Positions 1 to 7,024 of a DNA stretch of 17,429 nucleotides are shown here, piece by piece. The stretch is from contig CAYJWA010000016.1 in NCBI GenBank assembly GCA_964373775.1, positions 1 through 17,429 on the forward strand, read 5' to 3'. Made by a program: the position numbers and the translations under genes. Positions within the stretch are counted from its first letter, which is position 1. Each line of letters begins with the position of its first letter. The stretch comes from UBA10002 sp964373775 (GTDB lineage: Bacteria; Patescibacteriota; Minisyncoccia; Phycocordibacterales; UBA10002). The notes beneath the pieces are model-generated. The model had not been told where the DNA came from and made no database searches. It saw only the letters and a list, made by a program, of their open reading frames with translations.

Positions 1-35
1 AGCGAGTTGGCGATGAGTTGGGGGACGATGTCCAT
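1..35 (-). CDS. LivH-like ABC permease, N-terminal fragment (runs off the left edge)
   Basis: An ATG at 35-33 on the minus strand opens a frame reading MDIVPQLIANS up to the window edge. This resembles the start of branched-chain amino-acid ABC permeases of the LivH type, which often begin with a short PQLI-N-type segment before the first membrane helix. It lies downstream of, and in the same direction as, a periplasmic-binding-protein gene (286-1443), the usual livK-livH arrangement. Only 11 codons are visible, so the call depends mostly on context. Confidence 0.45.
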   Translation of the reverse strand, partial: MDIVPQLIANS

Positions 36-118
36 TTTGGAGATGAATTATGATGTATGAAGTATGAATTATGAGAGAAAAGGTAGGAAAACTGTAGCAC
101 CGGAAACAGCCAAACACA

Positions 119-270
119 AACCCCCCACTTTTGATTTCTCAAGGTTCAACCTTGAATCGGCTAAACCGAGGATTTGCAACAAATCCTCGGTCGTCCGAAC
201 ATTTCGCGAGGCAAAATGTTTAAGGGGAAAAGGGTTGAACCTTAATCCCCGAAATCAAAAGTGGGGGGTT
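119..270. repeat. 152-bp inverted-repeat element with internal hairpins
   Basis: Positions 119-138 and 251-270 form a perfect 20-bp inverted repeat (left arm begins AACCCCCCACTTTTG). Inside lie a palindrome at 139-155 (8+1+8), an 11-bp hairpin with a 3-nt loop at 166-190 (arm CCGAGGATTTG), a 7-bp hairpin at 198-220, and a second-level pairing of 141-151 with 233-243. The element fills most of the gap between the binding-protein gene and the permease start. It could be a MITE-like insertion, or an mRNA structure that lowers permease expression relative to the binding protein. It contains no gene that I can support. Confidence 0.8.
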
Positions 271-285
271 AGTTGGAATCTCAGA

Positions 286-1443
286 CTATTTCAGCACTTC
301 TGCTTTCCCGTTTTTTACTACCTTTACAACATAATTAGCGCCTACTGGGTCACCGTTTGCGTCAAATCTGATTTCCGCTGCGGAAACTCCGCCGGTGTAG
401 ACTGTTTGGTACAGTTCATTCTTGATCTCCTCACCCGTCACCGTTGGTACCTTGCCAAGCACCCCTGCGAGAACTTTTACGCCGTCGTATGCTGTAGGTG
501 TGCAGAGCGCAATTTCATCGCTCCCGACTTTTGCTTTCATATCCGCCTTGAATTTCTCATTAAGCGGAGCGGAAACAACCGAATACATTACGCCCTCTCC
601 CGCGACTCCGGCTTCCGTCCAAATTTTTGAGTCGTCCCACGCATCGCCTCCAAACAGTGTCGCCTTCAACCCGAGTTCCTTTGCTTGTTTGAGGCCTGGA
701 ATGGACGCTTCAGTGTATCCGAGAAAGTATACGGCTTCCGGATTTGCTGATTTGATTTTCGTAAGATTGGTGCGCAAATCCCGTGAAGTCTGCTCATATC
801 CTTCTTCTGCGACAACCATACCTCCAAGTTTCTTGAACTGTTCACTGAACACATCCTTAATCCCCGCCCCCCAGTCTGATTTTACATAGAGTATGGCGAC
901 TTTTTTCTTACCGAGTGTGGTATACAGATAGTTGGCTCCGAAGGCACCCTGATACAGGTCGGAAGGATAGTCTCGGAAGATATAATCGCCTGCCTGCGTT
1001 ATTGCCGGTGCCGACGAGCAGTAGGAAAGAACCGATGTCTTGCTCTGTTCTGCCGCTCCGGTGAAAGATGAAGTCTCGCCGGAACACGCGCCGCCGAGAA
1101 TTACAGGAACCTTGTCAATGCTGATAAGTTTATTGGCGGCATTGGCTGCATCCTTGCCATTACATTTTCCGTCTTCATAAATCACCTCAAGTGTTCGGCC
1201 ATTGATACCGCCTGCCGCATTCACCTCGCTTACTGCAATCTCAACGGCTGCCTTGGCGTTTTGCCCTATGTTAGCCGCGTCACCCGTGAGTGGACCGATA
1301 AACCCAATCTTAATCGGCTCCTTGCCTGCTTTCTCGCCTCCCTTGCTCCCGTAAAGCACAAAACCGCCGACAATCAAGACCAAAACCACCAACCACAAAA
1401 TCGCTTTGCCCACCCCGCTACCATTTGTTTGTTCTGGTTCCAT
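286..1443 (-). CDS. ABC transporter substrate-binding protein, branched-chain amino-acid type (LivK-like)
   Basis: This 385-residue protein fits the Peripla_BP_6/LivK family, which captures amino acids or similar small ligands outside the membrane for an ABC importer. Residues about 12-31 form one hydrophobic helix. No lipobox cysteine follows it, so the protein is probably held by an uncleaved signal anchor. After it comes the family opening IKIGFIGPLTGDAANIG, then AVEIAVSEVNAAGGINGR and the conserved VPVILGGACSGET region. The length is normal for the family. The start at 1443 is chosen because the anchor helix follows directly and an AAGGTGG stretch lies just upstream. A LivH-like permease begins downstream at 35, after the inverted-repeat element. 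The ligand cannot be told from sequence; amino acids are the family default. Confidence 0.85.
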   Translation of the reverse strand: MEPEQTNGSGVGKAILWLVVLVLIVGGFVLYGSKGGEKAGKEPIKIGFIGPLTGDAANIGQNAKAAVEIAVSEVNAAGGINGRTLEVIYEDGKCNGKDAANAANKLISIDKVPVILGGACSGETSSFTGAAEQSKTSVLSYCSSAPAITQAGDYIFRDYPSDLYQGAFGANYLYTTLGKKKVAILYVKSDWGAGIKDVFSEQFKKLGGMVVAEEGYEQTSRDLRTNLTKIKSANPEAVYFLGYTEASIPGLKQAKELGLKATLFGGDAWDDSKIWTEAGVAGEGVMYSVVSAPLNEKFKADMKAKVGSDEIALCTPTAYDGVKVLAGVLGKVPTVTGEEIKNELYQTVYTGGVSAAEIRFDANGDPVGANYVVKVVKNGKAEVLK

Positions 1444-1685
1444 CCCATTTAGAAGTCCACCTTATAGGATATAACCACTTCGGTGAACCTGATTAATCCC
1501 GCACGAATATCGCCACGCTAACGAATTGGCGACTTCTAACGGGACTCCATATTCGTAAAAATTAGACCTAATAATAATGAGTAAGACCCTGTGGAGAATA
1601 CTAGGTATCCTGTGAAGAAAAATCAAGAGCAGAACAACTTCCCAAATACATACACGCGTGTTAGAGTGTTGCCCCAGCAAAAACT
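1444..1685. promoter_or_regulatory. Divergent intergenic region between the binding protein and the efflux operon
   Basis: This 242-bp gap separates two divergently transcribed genes and must hold both promoters. On the minus strand a TATAAG hexamer (about 1461-1466) sits just upstream of the binding-protein start. On the plus strand there are AT-rich candidates (TAATAATAATG near 1569 and AATACTAGG near 1597), but no clear -35 partner. I see no other feature here. Confidence 0.35.
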
Positions 1686-3218
1686 ATGAAATACTTCACA
1701 AAACCATATATCATCGGAGGCTCAATCATTATCGCGCTCGCGGCCATCTACTTCGCCACCCTCTCTCCGCGAAACGAACCCGATGCCTTCGTTACCGTCA
1801 CCGTGGGGAATGTAACGCACGAGGTGTTTTTCACCGGCATTGTCAAACCCGCGCGCTTTGCAAAACTCTCTTTTGACCGCGCCGGAGTCCTCTCTTCTCT
1901 CCCGGCTCCGGTCGGCAAAACCGTTGCCGTGAGCGCACCTCTCGCCACGCTCAAAAATGAAACCGAGTATGCCGCTGTCGCGGAAGCGCGCGCCGCGCGA
2001 GCGCGCGCGGAAGCGCGGCTCGCAGAAGTCCTCCGCGGCACACGAGAGGAAGAACTGCGCGTCAAGGAAGCGGCGGCTGCGGAAAAGGAGACGGTCTTCA
2101 AAAACCTCTCGGAGAAAAGCGCGGCTCTCATTGCCGACGCTTATGGGGCAGCTGACGAAGCCCTCAACCGATACGCAGACCCGTTCTTTTCAAACGACGA
2201 CAGCGCGACCCCGCGGCTTTCGTTCTCGTCTGGAAACCAAAACGGCGTCTACGAAGCCGAGTTTAAACGAATTATTGCCGGGAATCACCTAAAAGAGCTG
2301 CGAGCCCGCGTTGCCGGTTACAACGGCGCGGCGGAAACCGCGCTTACGGAAACGCTTCAAAACCTGCGCGGTATCTTGGAACTCTTTCTTACTCTCGATA
2401 CAGTGCTCAATGACGGAAGCGGGCTTTCGGCAAGCACACTCGCTGATTACAAAGAAAAAGCGGCCGCGGGTCGCGGGAGAATTGTCTCTGCGCAGACCGC
2501 AGTGCAGAATCATCGGAGCGCCCTACGCGAAAGCGCAATTGCCCTCGGCAAAACCGAGAGCGAACTCTCGCTCGCAAAAGCAGGCGCAACCATAGAAGAA
2601 ATCCGTCAGGCAAAGGAAGAGCTCGCGCGGACAGACGCCACTCTTCGCTCTGCGGAATCCTTGCTTGAAAAGACCTGGCTCCGCGCTCCGTTCGCCGGCA
2701 CCATCACTTCCCGCAACGGAAATGCGGGCGAGACCGTTTCATCGGGCGAAGTTGTCGCGACACTTGAAAGCGCGGACGGCTTTATTGTAGAAGCAGACGC
2801 GCCGGAGACAGACAGCGCAAGGATTCGCGTCGGAGACAAAGCAATGATAACCCTGGATGCGTATGGAGAAAAAGTCCTGTTCGCGGCGCGCGTCGGTGAA
2901 ATAGAGCAGTCAGAAAAAGTGGTGGAAGGCGTGCCGACCTACAAAACAACTCTCACATTCAGCAAAGCGGACTCCCGCTTGCGCTCTGGGCTTACCGCCA
3001 ATGTCGCGCTCGTAACCGAGGAGCGACTCGGGGTTCTGACTCTGCCGGCGCGCGCCATAATAAACAGCAGCGGAACTGATGCGGTAATAGTTCGGCTCGC
3101 CGACGAGACAAGAGAAACGCGCGCAATAACCACGGGCCTGCGCGGCAGCAATGGAGCAGTGGAGATTGTTTCCGGACTTGCGGAAGGAGAAGAAGTGTTC
3201 CTGCCGTCAGAAAAATGA
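1686..3218 (+). CDS. Periplasmic adaptor / membrane fusion protein, HlyD/MacA-like
   Basis: This 510-residue protein is the adaptor of a MacAB-type export system: it sits outside the membrane and links the inner-membrane ABC permease to the outside. It has an N-terminal anchor helix (about residues 9-26). A long Ala/Glu/Arg-rich stretch (about 85-320) is consistent with an extended helical hairpin. Around residues 330-360 is the split barrel-sandwich/lipoyl motif (LRAPFAGTITSRNGNAGETV), followed by beta-barrel segments including GDKAMITLDAYGEKV and a C-terminal region with GLRGSNGAVEIVSGLAEGEE. It is longer than classical MacA (about 370) because of the helical region. The start at 1686 leads directly into the anchor helix. 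The ATPase and permease follow on the same strand. The export substrate is unknown. Confidence 0.85.
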   Translation: MKYFTKPYIIGGSIIIALAAIYFATLSPRNEPDAFVTVTVGNVTHEVFFTGIVKPARFAKLSFDRAGVLSSLPAPVGKTVAVSAPLATLKNETEYAAVAEARAARARAEARLAEVLRGTREEELRVKEAAAAEKETVFKNLSEKSAALIADAYGAADEALNRYADPFFSNDDSATPRLSFSSGNQNGVYEAEFKRIIAGNHLKELRARVAGYNGAAETALTETLQNLRGILELFLTLDTVLNDGSGLSASTLADYKEKAAAGRGRIVSAQTAVQNHRSALRESAIALGKTESELSLAKAGATIEEIRQAKEELARTDATLRSAESLLEKTWLRAPFAGTITSRNGNAGETVSSGEVVATLESADGFIVEADAPETDSARIRVGDKAMITLDAYGEKVLFAARVGEIEQSEKVVEGVPTYKTTLTFSKADSRLRSGLTANVALVTEERLGVLTLPARAIINSSGTDAVIVRLADETRETRAITTGLRGSNGAVEIVSGLAEGEEVFLPSEK

Positions 3219-3453
3219 ACCGCAGCAGAATCCAAGACCACAAAACCAAATGACAAACAAATTCTAAATTCAGAAAAATCTAAGAAGTCATTTCTCTTTT
3301 TTGTATCTTGGTCATTTGGATTTTTGGCATTGTTTGTAATTTGCCTGCCCGCCGACCTACCCGCTCGCCTGCCCGTGCGACGCGCGCAGACAGGTCCGCA
3401 CGCAGACAGGTCGGCGCAGGCGGGGTGCTTGTATTTTGGAATTTTCTTTTGCT
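3219..3453. repeat. Intergenic spacer with a GC-rich dispersed repeat (copy 1)
   Basis: The 235-bp gap between adaptor and ATPase has two parts. About 3236-3345 is AT-rich and partly self-complementary, with CCAAATGACAAAC-like runs answered by GGTCATTTGG and TTGTTTG. About 3341-3425 is a GC-rich repeat containing CAGACAGGTCCGCACG and AGACAGGTCGGCGCAGGCG. A near-identical stretch recurs at about 5706-5742. No reading frame here looks real. Confidence 0.7.
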
Positions 3454-4170
3454 ATGTCTCTTCTCCAAACCTACAATCTCTCAAAAACCTACTCTGATAA
3501 AGACGTAGAAACTCCAGCGCTTCAGAACATCAATCTGGCGATACAGGAAGGCGAGTTTGTCGCTATCATGGGGCCCTCCGGCTCCGGCAAATCCACGCTC
3601 CTGCATATCCTCGGTTTTCTTGACCGCGAGTCGGAAGGCGAATATCTTTTTGAGGGTGAGCGTTTTTCCTCCCTTCCCGATTACAAGTTAGCCGAAATTA
3701 GAAATCGGAAACTTGGTTTCGTGTTTCAATCGTTCAATTTGCTTCCGCATCTTTCCGTGTTGGAAAATGTCAAGTTGCCGCTTCTCTATTCCGATAGTGC
3801 GGAGAGTGAGTGGGATGAGCGAGCGCGCCGCGCGATTGAGTCAGTCGGACTCTCGGAGCGATTGAATCATGGGGCGAGCAAACTCTCCGGCGGCGAGAAA
3901 CAGCGCGCCGCCATTGCGCGCGCGCTCGTCTGCAACCCCTCAGTTATCTTCGCCGATGAACCGACCGGAAATCTTGACTCAAAATCCGGCGGCGCGGTAA
4001 TGGAAATTTTGAGTTCGCTTCACAGAAAAGGGCACACGATTATTCTCGTTACGCATGAGGCATACACCGCGGAACACGCGAACCGCATCATTGAATTAAG
4101 GGACGGACGCGTGGAATCTGACACGCGGGTTGAGAAGCGGCGAAGCGCCAAGAAAGGATTCCAGAAGTAA
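3454..4170 (+). CDS. ABC transporter ATP-binding protein, MacB/LolD type
   Basis: This 238-residue cytoplasmic ATPase powers the export system encoded around it. Visible motifs are Walker A GPSGSGKST (residues 40-48), the Q-loop in VFQSFNLLPHLSV, the ABC signature LSGGEKQR (about 144), Walker B VIFADEPTG (about 165), the D-loop segment NLDSKSGG and the switch histidine in ILVTHE. The sequence pattern and length match the MacB/LolD/FtsE-like subfamily, which partners with FtsX-type permeases. The ATG at 3454 is preferred over an upstream in-frame TTG because MSLLQTYNLSKTY is the natural subfamily N-terminus. The partner permease starts 161 bp downstream. Confidence 0.93.
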   Translation: MSLLQTYNLSKTYSDKDVETPALQNINLAIQEGEFVAIMGPSGSGKSTLLHILGFLDRESEGEYLFEGERFSSLPDYKLAEIRNRKLGFVFQSFNLLPHLSVLENVKLPLLYSDSAESEWDERARRAIESVGLSERLNHGASKLSGGEKQRAAIARALVCNPSVIFADEPTGNLDSKSGGAVMEILSSLHRKGHTIILVTHEAYTAEHANRIIELRDGRVESDTRVEKRRSAKKGFQK

Positions 4171-4331
4171 AAACACAAAACACAGTGCTCCCACCCTTCG
4201 GGAGATCCCCCGAAGGGAGACAAAAAGCCAAACAAAATCTACAAAACCCGAAAAACACAAACCGTTTGTGCTTTGAAAAGTTTGTGTTTTGTTTGGATAC
4301 TGGATACTGTGCTTTGTGTTTTTCCAAAGAT
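4171..4331. repeat. Intergenic spacer with CCCTTCGGG hairpin repeat (copy 1)
   Basis: A hairpin with arms CCCTTCGGG (4194-4202) and CCCGAAGGG (4209-4217) lies between the ATPase and permease genes. It is followed by GAGACAAA and by a stretch rich in AAACACAAA / TTTGTGTTT that can pair with itself (about 4253-4325). The same hairpin with CACCC and GAGACAAA flanks recurs at 13229-13261, upstream of galU. An open frame runs through the spacer into the permease, but it encodes repeat-derived residues and is not taken as part of the gene. Confidence 0.7.
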
Positions 4332-5588
4332 ATGACTCTTAAACATTCTCTCCAAACCGCTTTGAGTGGTTTGCGCTCCAACAAATCCCGCTCTGCGCTC
4401 ACCATTCTCGGCATCGTGATTGGGATTACCGCGATTATGCTCGTGCTCTCCTTGGGAGCGGGAGCCCAAGACCTTATTTTGGGGCAGATTCAAGGCATGG
4501 GAACGCGAACAATTGTCGTGATTCCCGGACGGCACCCGACCGGCCCGTCCGATTTTGCCAATGTCTTTCTGGATTCTCTCAAAGTGCGCGACCTCGCGAG
4601 CATCTCGCAAAAAAGCAATGTTCCCTCCGCAGAGGATGTGATGCCGATTGTCTTTGGCACGGCGCGGCTCTCGGCTGGAAGCGAGACCTATCAGGCAACC
4701 GTGCTCGGGGGCGGGAGCGCGGAGAAAGAAAATATGATGGAAAAGATTTTTGACATCTACCCGAGCAAGGGGGCATTCTTTCGCGCGGATGATGTCCGCT
4801 CCCGCGCCCCAGTCGCGGTGATTGGCGACAAAGTGCGGCGCGAACTTTTCGGCGAAGACAGCATGCCGCTCGGAGCGAAGTTCAAGATAAGCGGGAAGAA
4901 CTTCCGGGTGAGCGGCATCCTTGCGAAAAAAGGACAGATCTCGTTCTTTAATTTTGACGACATGGTGCTGGTACCCTACACCACCGCGCAGCAGTATCTT
5001 CTGGGCAGGAAATATCTTGACCGTATTATTGTTTCCGCTGACTCGGAAACGCATATCCGCGCAACGGTAAAAGATATTGAAATGACGCTCCGCGCGAACC
5101 ACAACATCACTGACCCGGAAAAAGACGACTTCTTCGTGGAGACGCAGGCGGATTTGGCAGAGCGGCTCAAGCTCATCACCACCGCGCTGACGCTTTTCCT
5201 CGTTGCGGTCGCAGGCATCTCGCTCTTTGTAGGCGGCGTCGGGATTATGAACATTATGCTTGTCTCGGTTACGGAGCGCACCAAAGAAATCGGCCTACGC
5301 AAAGCACTCGGCGCAACAGACCGCGATATACTCACGCAATTTCTCCTGGAAGCAGTGATTCTTACGGGACTTGGCGGCTCACTCGGGATTTTGCTTGGCT
5401 CTCTGCTTGCTTTCGCCATCTCGCTCGCGATTGCGCGCTTCTCTTCGCTTGCCTGGACATTTTCTTTCCCCTACCTCGGCGCCGCGCTCGGACTTTTTAT
5501 CTCGCTTATAGTCGGCCTTGTTTTCGGCCTCTACCCCGCACGAAAGGCCTCACAAAAGACGCCGATTGATGCTTTGCGCTATGAGTAG
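4332..5588 (+). CDS. ABC transporter permease, MacB/FtsX type
   Basis: This 418-residue inner-membrane permease is a MacB-like protein. One N-terminal helix (SALTILGIVIGITAIMLVLS, about residues 22-41) is followed by a MacB_PCD-type extracytoplasmic domain (about 50-285). A C-terminal FtsX domain with three helices contains VGGVGIMNIMLVSVTERTK, then EIGLRKALGA and the terminal GLYPARKASQKTPIDALRYE signature. The length is normal for permeases that lack a fused ATPase. The ATG at 4332 is chosen because MTLKHSLQTALSGLRSNKSR is the typical family start; the upstream in-frame sequence is repeat DNA. With 1686-3218 and 3454-4170 it forms a three-gene export operon. The substrate is not predictable; peptides, antimicrobials or lipoproteins are known for relatives. 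Confidence 0.92.
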   Translation: MTLKHSLQTALSGLRSNKSRSALTILGIVIGITAIMLVLSLGAGAQDLILGQIQGMGTRTIVVIPGRHPTGPSDFANVFLDSLKVRDLASISQKSNVPSAEDVMPIVFGTARLSAGSETYQATVLGGGSAEKENMMEKIFDIYPSKGAFFRADDVRSRAPVAVIGDKVRRELFGEDSMPLGAKFKISGKNFRVSGILAKKGQISFFNFDDMVLVPYTTAQQYLLGRKYLDRIIVSADSETHIRATVKDIEMTLRANHNITDPEKDDFFVETQADLAERLKLITTALTLFLVAVAGISLFVGGVGIMNIMLVSVTERTKEIGLRKALGATDRDILTQFLLEAVILTGLGGSLGILLGSLLAFAISLAIARFSSLAWTFSFPYLGAALGLFISLIVGLVFGLYPARKASQKTPIDALRYE

Positions 5589-5785
5589 CTCCCTTCATTC
5601 CCCTTATCAAGGGGGGCAACTCGTCTTCCCTGCCCACCGAAACCGCTTCTGCCTGTGCGTGTCTGCCTGTGCGCTGCCTGCTTGCGCGCGGCGCGCAGGC
5701 AAGCTCCCAGACAGGTCCGCACGTAGACAGGTCGGCGCAGGCGTGGAGTGGGGGATGTTCCCTTTCCCTTTTCGCTCCTTTATGT
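5589..5785. repeat. Intergenic spacer with GC-rich dispersed repeat (copy 2)
   Basis: Downstream of the permease is a small hairpin (CCCCTT-ATC-AAGGGG, about 5605-5619) without a clear T-run. It is followed by a GC-rich repeat at about 5650-5745 containing CAGACAGGTCCGCACG and AGACAGGTCGGCGCAGGCG, nearly identical to 3388-3424. The repeat is partly self-complementary. I see no gene here. Confidence 0.65.
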
Positions 5786-5813
5786 GCTACTCTTTACCTA
5801 AGTAAAGTGCAGC
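5786..5813. promoter_or_regulatory. 28-bp palindrome of the his-linked operator family (orphan copy)
   Basis: The left arm GCTACTCTTTAC and right arm GTAAAGTGCAGC flank a CTAA centre. It has the same length and core as the palindromes at the his and regulator promoters. No TTGACA box lies at the usual spacing on either strand, so this copy is not part of a recognisable promoter. It lies 19 bp beyond the terminator of the his operon. Confidence 0.6.
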
Positions 5814-5831
5814 CGTATAGTCGCGGCAAAC

Positions 5832-5877
5832 AAAAAGCCCGCCCGAACGGAACGAATTCCATTCGGTGCGGGCGGGC
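5832..5877 (-). terminator. Intrinsic terminator of the his/small-protein operon
   Basis: On the minus strand a GCCCGCC/GGCGGGC stem is capped by a 9-bp stem (with one G-U pair) closed by a UUCG tetraloop, and is followed at once by TTTTTG. It lies 43 bp beyond the stop of the small protein at 5920. Structure, tetraloop, T-run and placement all fit Rho-independent termination of the minus-strand operon. Confidence 0.85.
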
Positions 5878-5919
5878 CCCGAGTCTTTCGACAAGGGGCT
5901 ACGCTGTTGATTGCTAAAA

Positions 5920-6147
5920 CTACCACACATACTCACAGGGGCGAGAAACTGGGACTTCAACTCGTTCCCAAATACGGTAGGAGTGCCCTGACTGCGTTGA
6001 AAAGACCTGCATCCTTCTCTCCAGAGTAATTTGCTGCCAGCCCTCTATATCTTCATCCTGGTACGCAATGTCCATTCCTGTTTTAGTCTTATACACAATG
6101 CCTAGCTCTCCATGAGCATCCGAAAGAACAATGGTAACAGTTTTCAT
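5920..6147 (-). CDS. Small hypothetical protein, paralogous to its upstream neighbour
   Basis: This 75-residue protein starts MKTVTIVLSDAHGELGIVYK. I do not recognise a family. Its core (LGIVYKTKTG, then GWQQITLERR) aligns with VGAIYTTPTG and AWRQISPARR of the protein at 6149-6328. The shared pattern is G-x-[IV]-Y-x-T-x-T-G ... W-x-Q-I-[ST]-x-x-R-R, suggesting a small beta-rich fold. It has no signal peptide or membrane helix. The ATG at 6147 lies one base after the stop of the upstream gene, so translation is probably coupled. It is the last gene before the terminator. Function unknown; its place in the his operon suggests co-expression with histidine synthesis. Confidence 0.6.
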   Translation of the reverse strand: MKTVTIVLSDAHGELGIVYKTKTGMDIAYQDEDIEGWQQITLERRMQVFSTQSGHSYRIWERVEVPVSRPCEYVW

Positions 6148-6148
6148 G

Positions 6149-6328
6149 TTATTGGTGGGGCGGGATGATTCCGTAATGGACTGGTTCACGCCGAGCCGGG
6201 GAAATTTGCCGCCATGCGGTTACTCCCTTGCAGTTTTCTGCAACACCGACTCTTTTTCTGCCTGTAGGTGTGGTATAAATGGCACCAACCTTTCCGACAA
6301 CCGTAAGATTTCGTGGTTTTTTTCGCAT
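6149..6328 (-). CDS. Small basic hypothetical protein downstream of leader copy 1
   Basis: This 59-residue protein starts MRKKPRNLTVVGKVGAIYTT and is rich in Arg/Lys. I do not recognise a family. It shares the G-x-[IV]-Y-x-T-x-T-G ... W-x-Q-I-[ST] pattern with the 75-residue protein encoded next to it, so the two probably arose by duplication. The ATG at 6328 is chosen because the in-frame extension upstream is the leader repeat (6381-6511), whose copy near 9391 precedes hisD and is not translated as part of it. No clear Shine-Dalgarno site is visible. The gene follows the phosphatase gene and the leader copy in the same direction. Confidence 0.55.
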   Translation of the reverse strand: MRKKPRNLTVVGKVGAIYTTPTGRKRVGVAENCKGVTAWRQISPARREPVHYGIIPPHQ

Positions 6329-6380
6329 AGTAATTTGTTGGTAGATTTGTGATTTGATTGTCAACGAACACAGAAAGAAC

Positions 6381-6511
6381 ACAAGCGGGCATCTGCTCGC
6401 GAGCCCGTCTGTGTGTGCCTTGATTGAAATAGATTCGTCCCTAATACCGCAAAGTTCGGTAACGGGCATGACAAACACAGACCGGCTCTCCAGTTTGTCG
6501 GCTGTGGTGAT
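6381..6511 (-). ncRNA. Structured leader element, copy 1 (upstream of the two small proteins)
   Basis: Positions 6410-6511 are identical base for base to 9391-9492, the leader of hisD, and 6381-6409 is a diverged version of the hairpin that follows. On the minus strand the conserved part can form CACAG/CTGTG with CCG/CGG, then TACCG/CGGTA nested in CCC/GGG. The downstream hairpin is weaker here (CGGGC/GCCCG core) than in the hisD copy. The element lies between the phosphatase stop and the small genes, where it may act as a regulatory leader. No known riboswitch class was recognised. Confidence 0.55.
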
Positions 6512-6538
6512 ATGCTGTATCGTTTTTCAGTATTTGTT

Positions 6539-7024
6539 TCATGATAGTTTCGGAAAAGTCCCGTTGGTCTCCATCGGGAAAAATCGGACTCCGATATTTC
6601 GCGCGAGTAATCTGTCACTCTCTCGGTCTCCGATGAGAAACGATGCTTTTATGCCCAAATTGATGCCGGCCAGAAACTCTTTGAGCAGTCCTGTTTGGGG
6701 CTTCCTGCACGCACAACCGTCGGTCTCGAGGTGAGGACAGATGAAAATTCCGTCGAATGCAATTTCATTCACTCGAAAATCTTCTAGCAGCTTTCGTTGT
6801 ACGGCATCAAATGCTTCTTTCGGAAATGCTTCGGTACCCACTCCGTCTTGATTTGAGACCATCACGAGCGCGTAGCCCTGTCTTTGCAGCGATTGTAGCT
6901 CGGGAATGACGCCGGGAAGTATCCGAAGCAGGTCTGGACTATCCACCTGCTTCGTATCCAACGGCTCGTAGATAAGCGTCCCATCGCGGTCCAAAAAGGC
7001 TATTTTTTGCAGTTGTTTTTTCAT
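6539..7024 (-). CDS. hisB: Histidinol-phosphatase, HAD type (HisB N-terminal-domain family)
   Basis: This 161-residue HAD phosphatase most likely converts L-histidinol phosphate to L-histidinol. It has the nucleophile motif FLDRDGTL (Asp12, Asp14), motif II in VSNQDG (about 56-61), a zinc-binding cluster CPH...C.C (Cys96, His98, Cys104, Cys106) followed by RKP, and the metal-binding motif GDRESD (132-137). The zinc cluster is shared by HisB-N and the heptose-bisphosphate phosphatase GmhB. The position directly after hisC, with a 4-bp ATGA overlap, favours the histidine role. The imidazole-glycerol-phosphate dehydratase half of bifunctional HisB is absent. GmhB-like activity remains the main alternative. 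Confidence 0.85.
   Translation of the reverse strand: MKKQLQKIAFLDRDGTLIYEPLDTKQVDSPDLLRILPGVIPELQSLQRQGYALVMVSNQDGVGTEAFPKEAFDAVQRKLLEDFRVNEIAFDGIFICPHLETDGCACRKPQTGLLKEFLAGINLGIKASFLIGDRESDRLLARNIGVRFFPMETNGTFPKLS

Noticed and set aside
64..630. 188-codon open frame on the plus strand
   Set aside because: It overlaps the 3' part of the binding-protein gene on the other strand and runs through the inverted-repeat element; its translation has no recognisable protein character.
4239..5102. 287-codon minus-strand frame opposite the permease gene
   Set aside because: It is antisense to a well-supported FtsX-type permease and is a by-product of its codon usage.
6381..6478. N-terminal extension of the small protein through leader copy 1
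   Set aside because: The in-frame GTG start at 6478 lies inside the duplicated leader, which in its other copy precedes hisD without being part of it.
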